A stretch of DNA of 9,185 nt from an uncultured Eubacteriales bacterium. GTDB lineage: Bacteria > Bacillota > Clostridia > Oscillospirales > Acutalibacteraceae. Shown one piece after another: positions 6,701-9,185 of this stretch (its first letter is position 1; each line of letters begins with the position of its first letter). The translations under genes were made by a program, and so were the position numbers. A model generated the notes under the pieces. It had not been told where the DNA came from, did no database searches, and saw only the letters and a list, made by a program, of their open reading frames with translations. The DNA lies in the NCBI GenBank assembly GCA_934486915.1, contig CAKSRC010000041.1:1-9185 (forward strand). The letters are read 5' to 3'.

Positions 6701-9008
6701 GGTAAAAACTATTGAGGGACAGAATGCAATAGAGCAGATTTTCTGCGAGTTGAATAATCATACGCATGGCGGGGTATTTGTTGTTGGGGAATACGGGTCA
6801 GGAAAAACTTACTTAACGTATCTACTCATTAAATTGATATTAGAAAATCCTGATCAATATGCCTTTTATCCATTGTGGTTCAAACTAATTGACCGGGAAA
6901 TTGATTTAAAACACGGAAACATCGAGATAGAAGCGGAAAAATTTATGAAAGTAGGTCTGGAAAAATATTCAGATCTCCCGGATGACCTCTCCTTTGGAGG
7001 AAGAAAGAGACTTGTGATTATTCTGGATGGGTTCGATGAGATTATATCGGGTTTGGGTGAGAGCGGAAAGAAGGTACAATTTCTACAAAAGGTATGTGAA
7101 AACTTCTTGAAGAAATATAGTTACTGCAATATTCGTTTTCTCGTAACAACACGCGAAATGGATTATACTGCCTGCAAAAAAAACAAGGATTTTCCGGAAT
7201 ATTTACAAAGATTTGGAAAGGTTATATTAGGAGAATGCAATGAAGATGATGTTAGAAAGGGAATACTTGATATAAAACAACCATTTCATGATGAAAATCA
7301 TTTAGATAAATTAAAAAGTATTTCCCAAAATGAGTGTCTAGTGGGCATAGCCAGAAAACCACTTTATTTTGGATTTTTGCGAGATCTTATTATATCCAGT
7401 GATTATTCGGAATATAAGGACGAGTTAGAGATTTTAGATGCAATTATCTGCGAGTCGGTACATCGGTATACAGATAGTAACCAAAAAGAAGATGATATAC
7501 TGAATATGTTGTATATATATGCTATAGATATATCCAAACAATTGGCAAATGGCAAGAGTGACAGTATTGAAATAATCAAATCTTTCGTATCACAGGATAT
7601 GGAGAAGAATGTATTGCAATTAAAGCCGATAAATTCAGATCATTATCAAGTTCGGTTTTATCATAATGCTATCCGGGAGTATCTGGTTGCAAAAAGGTTG
7701 TTTCAGGAAGCATTAAGCTGTTTTTTTAATGAAAATGAAGTAGAGAGTGATAATTTGTTCAATTGGATGGAAGAACTAGATATGACGCCTGAGACAATGA
7801 ATTTCTTTTGTGCTTTCGTAAAGAAGGAGGCTGACGGACATCCTCGAATTAAAATAGGGATTGTTTCAGTTTTATCTAGAATGTTAAAATTTGCCTGTGA
7901 ACCGTCAAAGGAAAAACTTGGGACGCATGTGTTATCATTGCTACTGCGGGTGCAACCGGAGCTTTCAAAATGTGATTTTGAAAGACTTCATGCAGGGAAT
8001 ATGTATTTATGGAACTGTTCTTTTACAGATATTAATTTGAAAAATGCAAGGCTCACTAACTGTACATTGTTTAATATGCGGTTGGACTCTATAGATTTTC
8101 GAGGGGCGGATTTGTCTGGTCTAGCTATGAATTCGGAGGACAAAATATTGGATGTCTGTCATTATGTGAAGAACAACGAATTAACAGTTACTGTATTATA
8201 CTCGACTGGACAGTTAATTGACTATTATTTTTACGATAAAAATAATTTAAAGCAGTATATTATTAAGAACAGAGCCACAGTACCAGAAACGGAATATAAG
8301 AAATTTATCTCTCTTAATGACAGTGTGCTTATTTATTCGGAGAAAAAGATATATTCTGCACTAGAAGATCAAGTTGTCTACAAAATGAAGCCAGAAAATC
8401 AACTATTATACTTGGACAGGCAATATGCAGTAGTGAAAATTGATGATACCCTACATATAGTATTACACAATAGAAAATATTATCAATACCATATCAGTGG
8501 AATTCTACAAACAGAATATAATACGATATGTGTTGTCGACTGGAATTTGTATCTGACTGTCCGCGACCAACGGTTGATTCTGCACGATAATGATGAAATT
8601 GTGCCAATTATGGATTTGAATGCTAGTTATGAGTGTTTTGCAGCTCGCAAAAAAATAGAAAAAGATGTCCTATGTATTTATGTGAAATATAAAGATATTA
8701 TACAGATCATTTCTTATGATCTCAAACTGCGAAAAATAGAATCTTCGCCACTTGGATTGGCAAAACAGTTTTCTTGTAAAAAGTTGGTATCAGTTTCTGA
8801 ATGCTTATTATATGGTATTGCGGATGATATTGTTTATATTTTTAATCCGTTGGTAGAAAAAGATAATTTGACAGAACTGAAAACAAAAGTAATGTGCAAA
8901 AATCTTATTCTAGAAAATGAGGATGGCTCTCAACGGGTAAAGGGAGAGAAAGAGTATATAATTTTGAAGGAAGCATGTGATCAAGCCAAGTATCATGCTG
9001 AGTATTGA
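3729..9008 (+). CDS. Giant NACHT-type STAND NTPase with S1 array, PD-(D/E)XK nuclease, pentapeptide repeats and beta-propeller; putative anti-phage protein
   Basis: Residues count from ATG 3729. About 29-104, 111-196 and 201-276 look like three S1/OB-fold domains (GDEVEGVVK and VGQKIKG are typical S1 phrases), suggesting RNA or ssDNA binding. An acidic linker follows (288-329). About 379-461 resembles a winged helix and 473-646 a replication-relaxation-like nuclease fold with degenerate residues (S522, E535, K550, Y554). About 774-941 is a PD-(D/E)XK nuclease of Mrr-like style: GYDVGMDF with D822, then ECK with E835 and K837. About 990-1166 is the NTPase core: Walker A GEYGSGKT (K1026), Walker B LDGFDE (D1100, D1103, E1104) and VTTRE (R1142). 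FYHNAIREYL (1310-1319) matches the end of NACHT modules. Pentapeptide repeats (1413-1466) and a beta-rich, propeller-like tail (1470-1726) are the likely sensor. The frame is unbroken over 5.3 kb. By analogy with Avs/bNACHT proteins, ligand binding may activate DNA cleavage; this role is inferred. Confidence 0.85.
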   Translation: MERSLLPIGEYVYNRNEYNLDEAWKKVMESYKIGDSIICRVTNECENKSLQVEFHGVKGKLEKGYITQNRFCHNEDLIGKTTKINIIRLNKTTKTFVGTRIKVEEQAKEQLSVLQTGDEVEGVVKTFINDESCAFLDIKEGICAFLSVRSVTRLPARCSRISDYINVGQKIKGHINYLEPKKNPQHNTFCAISLLDCGRTWEEEVSHIDVGSVISGYPRKDFLYPNKYFIEYSRQLCVTIDTEFELDEESIIKAEIISIKAVNKKIYAKPIIELDTEYVNNEVPEAKLLLEQEDEEEFEEKKGSDELKYIDSEQDDQNLSIHDENNSESRLNGSLFAKEIKADISPFRLRINEHKFFESAPNAYVPMRNIERKIKSGHINDMHFKILQVINRLIYCTSKQIRAYLYLYYPTIKITQDKLSRRLDIMTNNALIDCIKFESDEGVGVFRVYFLNKNGDLLLQSLLNIKRTSYFSGQLARPASEIKRQLATNQILLAYKEKLGIVQDFYVHRTLIGEEGCPVRPSAILVCPNSTILLETIRRYEGWKKKLHDKMIRYQMLFQKYSEQKGAETPMDLAFLNMPLYLIMICEDFEHACEIRELLFGLEIYPRLVFTYDLLIFRKEVSVSVFRFGSGVGDIVYYDIAKMFRYNIVCTVEGKENEEDVADVTDEFYRIFMRNYNLGLNYLQENDCQKLRELVQTKLSCLYTIGDNGYYPSALSEEVQYYIYLLFLIDNNLILNETTSFYEGLSVSSQDIKGARDEEIVNPITVQEHSSKPEDLEWAVERVLYEIESWMIKKFKSTSLEIIRHPSKQTSGTQYGYDVGMDFIYQSEEYHLGFECKNYQTLQEKSKFGSVAPLTISRYAYNLLEFFMSCRYEESVHNHWILICPFGDLQNDFYQNLFRKWNREISFLQVNVFSQKQTAITCEELLALDADAYEKMYGIAPPSQSEEEKNTLKERFFFSIVGNILKKTSLQKGLSQYPFMADYNVRQQLMPVKTIEGQNAIEQIFCELNNHTHGGVFVVGEYGSGKTYLTYLLIKLILENPDQYAFYPLWFKLIDREIDLKHGNIEIEAEKFMKVGLEKYSDLPDDLSFGGRKRLVIILDGFDEIISGLGESGKKVQFLQKVCENFLKKYSYCNIRFLVTTREMDYTACKKNKDFPEYLQRFGKVILGECNEDDVRKGILDIKQPFHDENHLDKLKSISQNECLVGIARKPLYFGFLRDLIISSDYSEYKDELEILDAIICESVHRYTDSNQKEDDILNMLYIYAIDISKQLANGKSDSIEIIKSFVSQDMEKNVLQLKPINSDHYQVRFYHNAIREYLVAKRLFQEALSCFFNENEVESDNLFNWMEELDMTPETMNFFCAFVKKEADGHPRIKIGIVSVLSRMLKFACEPSKEKLGTHVLSLLLRVQPELSKCDFERLHAGNMYLWNCSFTDINLKNARLTNCTLFNMRLDSIDFRGADLSGLAMNSEDKILDVCHYVKNNELTVTVLYSTGQLIDYYFYDKNNLKQYIIKNRATVPETEYKKFISLNDSVLIYSEKKIYSALEDQVVYKMKPENQLLYLDRQYAVVKIDDTLHIVLHNRKYYQYHISGILQTEYNTICVVDWNLYLTVRDQRLILHDNDEIVPIMDLNASYECFAARKKIEKDVLCIYVKYKDIIQIISYDLKLRKIESSPLGLAKQFSCKKLVSVSECLLYGIADDIVYIFNPLVEKDNLTELKTKVMCKNLILENEDGSQRVKGEKEYIILKEACDQAKYHAEY
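7965..8126 (+). repeat. Pentapeptide-repeat segment encoded within the NACHT gene
   Basis: A leucine or phenylalanine recurs every five residues from about 1417 to 1462 of the protein (numbered from ATG 3729), with one exception (an alanine in the second pentad). Pentads include WNCSF, TDINL, KNARL, TNCTL, FNMRL, DSIDF and RGADL. About ten pentads would make roughly two and a half coils of a right-handed quadrilateral beta-helix. The DNA itself is not repetitive; the repeat is at protein level only. Confidence 0.8.
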
Positions 9009-9109
9009 TGGCATATAGAAAAAGGGTGGTAAGATTCAAAAGTGTGTAAGAAAAATTAAGTTCTATAGCTGTTAGATAAATTGTAGATTTAAATTTGAAA
9101 TAAAGAAAG

Positions 9110-9141
9110 GGCATGCGGACATTTTTTTAGACCGCTATGCC
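9110..9141. terminator. Bulged hairpin downstream of the NACHT gene, possible terminator
   Basis: GGCAT (9110-9114) pairs with ATGCC (9137-9141) and GCGG (9115-9118) with CCGC (9132-9135), leaving T9136 as a bulge and a 13-nt loop. On the + strand no U tract follows the stem. Read on the minus strand the stem is followed by CTTTCTTTATTTC, so it fits better as a weak terminator for a gene coming from the right. It is the only stem-loop of note after the stop at 9008, so it may still end the NACHT transcript. Confidence 0.45.
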
Positions 9142-9161
9142 TATACTCCTTCTATAATCTA

Positions 9162-9176
9162 GAGGACTAAGTCCTC
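9162..9176. repeat. Palindrome near the right edge
   Basis: GAGGACT (9162-9168) and AGTCCTC (9170-9176) form a perfect 7-bp inverted repeat around a single A. With so small a loop it is more likely a dimeric protein site or part of a mobile-element or recombination end than a transcription terminator. Nothing matching it was found at the suspected left junction near 3229-3290. Confidence 0.4.
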
Positions 9177-9185
9177 CGAGTGTTG

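Noticed and set aside
8905..9114. Minus-strand open frame of 69 codons at the end of the large gene
   Set aside because: Half of it is antisense to the large gene, and the rest is AT-rich intergenic sequence without a start signal.
3239..9185. Terminal inverted repeats or target-site duplications flanking the AT-rich segment
   Set aside because: Comparing the sequence near 3229-3290 with the reverse complement of the last 80 bases gave only weak, interrupted similarity, and no transposase or integrase gene is present in the window.
1..9185. CRISPR arrays, tRNA or rRNA genes
   Set aside because: No regularly spaced repeats of suitable length and no tRNA- or rRNA-like sequence were seen on either strand.

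Overview
The window looks like the chromosome of a low-to-moderate GC Gram-positive anaerobe, most likely a Lachnospiraceae-type Clostridia. The reasons are strong AGGAGG-type ribosome binding sites, an intramembrane-sensing two-component pair beside an ABC transporter, and protein sequences with the feel of that family. This placement is inference; no search was possible.

Left part (1-3264) is a signalling and transport locus on the + strand. It opens with the last 60 codons of an ABC transporter ATPase. An OmpR-family response regulator (382-1053) and a two-TM histidine kinase (1050-2162) follow, overlapping by 4 bp, then a small two-TM membrane protein (2177-2662) and a strong intrinsic terminator (2707-2742). 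A second transcription unit holds another small membrane protein (2878-3264). A 34-bp element made of three AACA-type direct repeats at 11-bp spacing lies before the regulator gene (188-221) and recurs, 30 of 34 bases identical, before the 2878 gene (2789-2822). This is the expected layout of the response regulator's own operator, so the regulator probably controls both its own operon and the downstream gene. The kinase carries a perfect in-frame 33-bp tandem duplication in its dimerisation domain.

At about 3229 the character changes. The 128-residue membrane protein ends abruptly, a short run of degenerate heptamers follows, and from there to the right end the DNA is visibly more AT-rich. 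I read this as the left edge of inserted DNA, although no flanking repeats or transposase were found.

Right part (3265-9185) holds one doubtful small ORF (3331-3552) and one very large gene (3729-9008, about 1759 aa). The large protein combines, in order, three S1/OB-like domains, an acidic linker, a winged-helix plus replication-relaxation-like region, a PD-(D/E)XK nuclease domain with an ECK motif, a NACHT-type STAND NTPase, a pentapeptide-repeat stretch and a probable beta-propeller. A nuclease effector, a signalling NTPase and a C-terminal repeat sensor are the plan of bacterial anti-phage STAND/NACHT proteins. The N-terminal S1 array and the second nuclease-like region are not part of any described system I can name. 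This gene is the best candidate for an undescribed system here. The window closes with a bulged hairpin (9110-9141) and a near-perfect palindrome (9162-9176).
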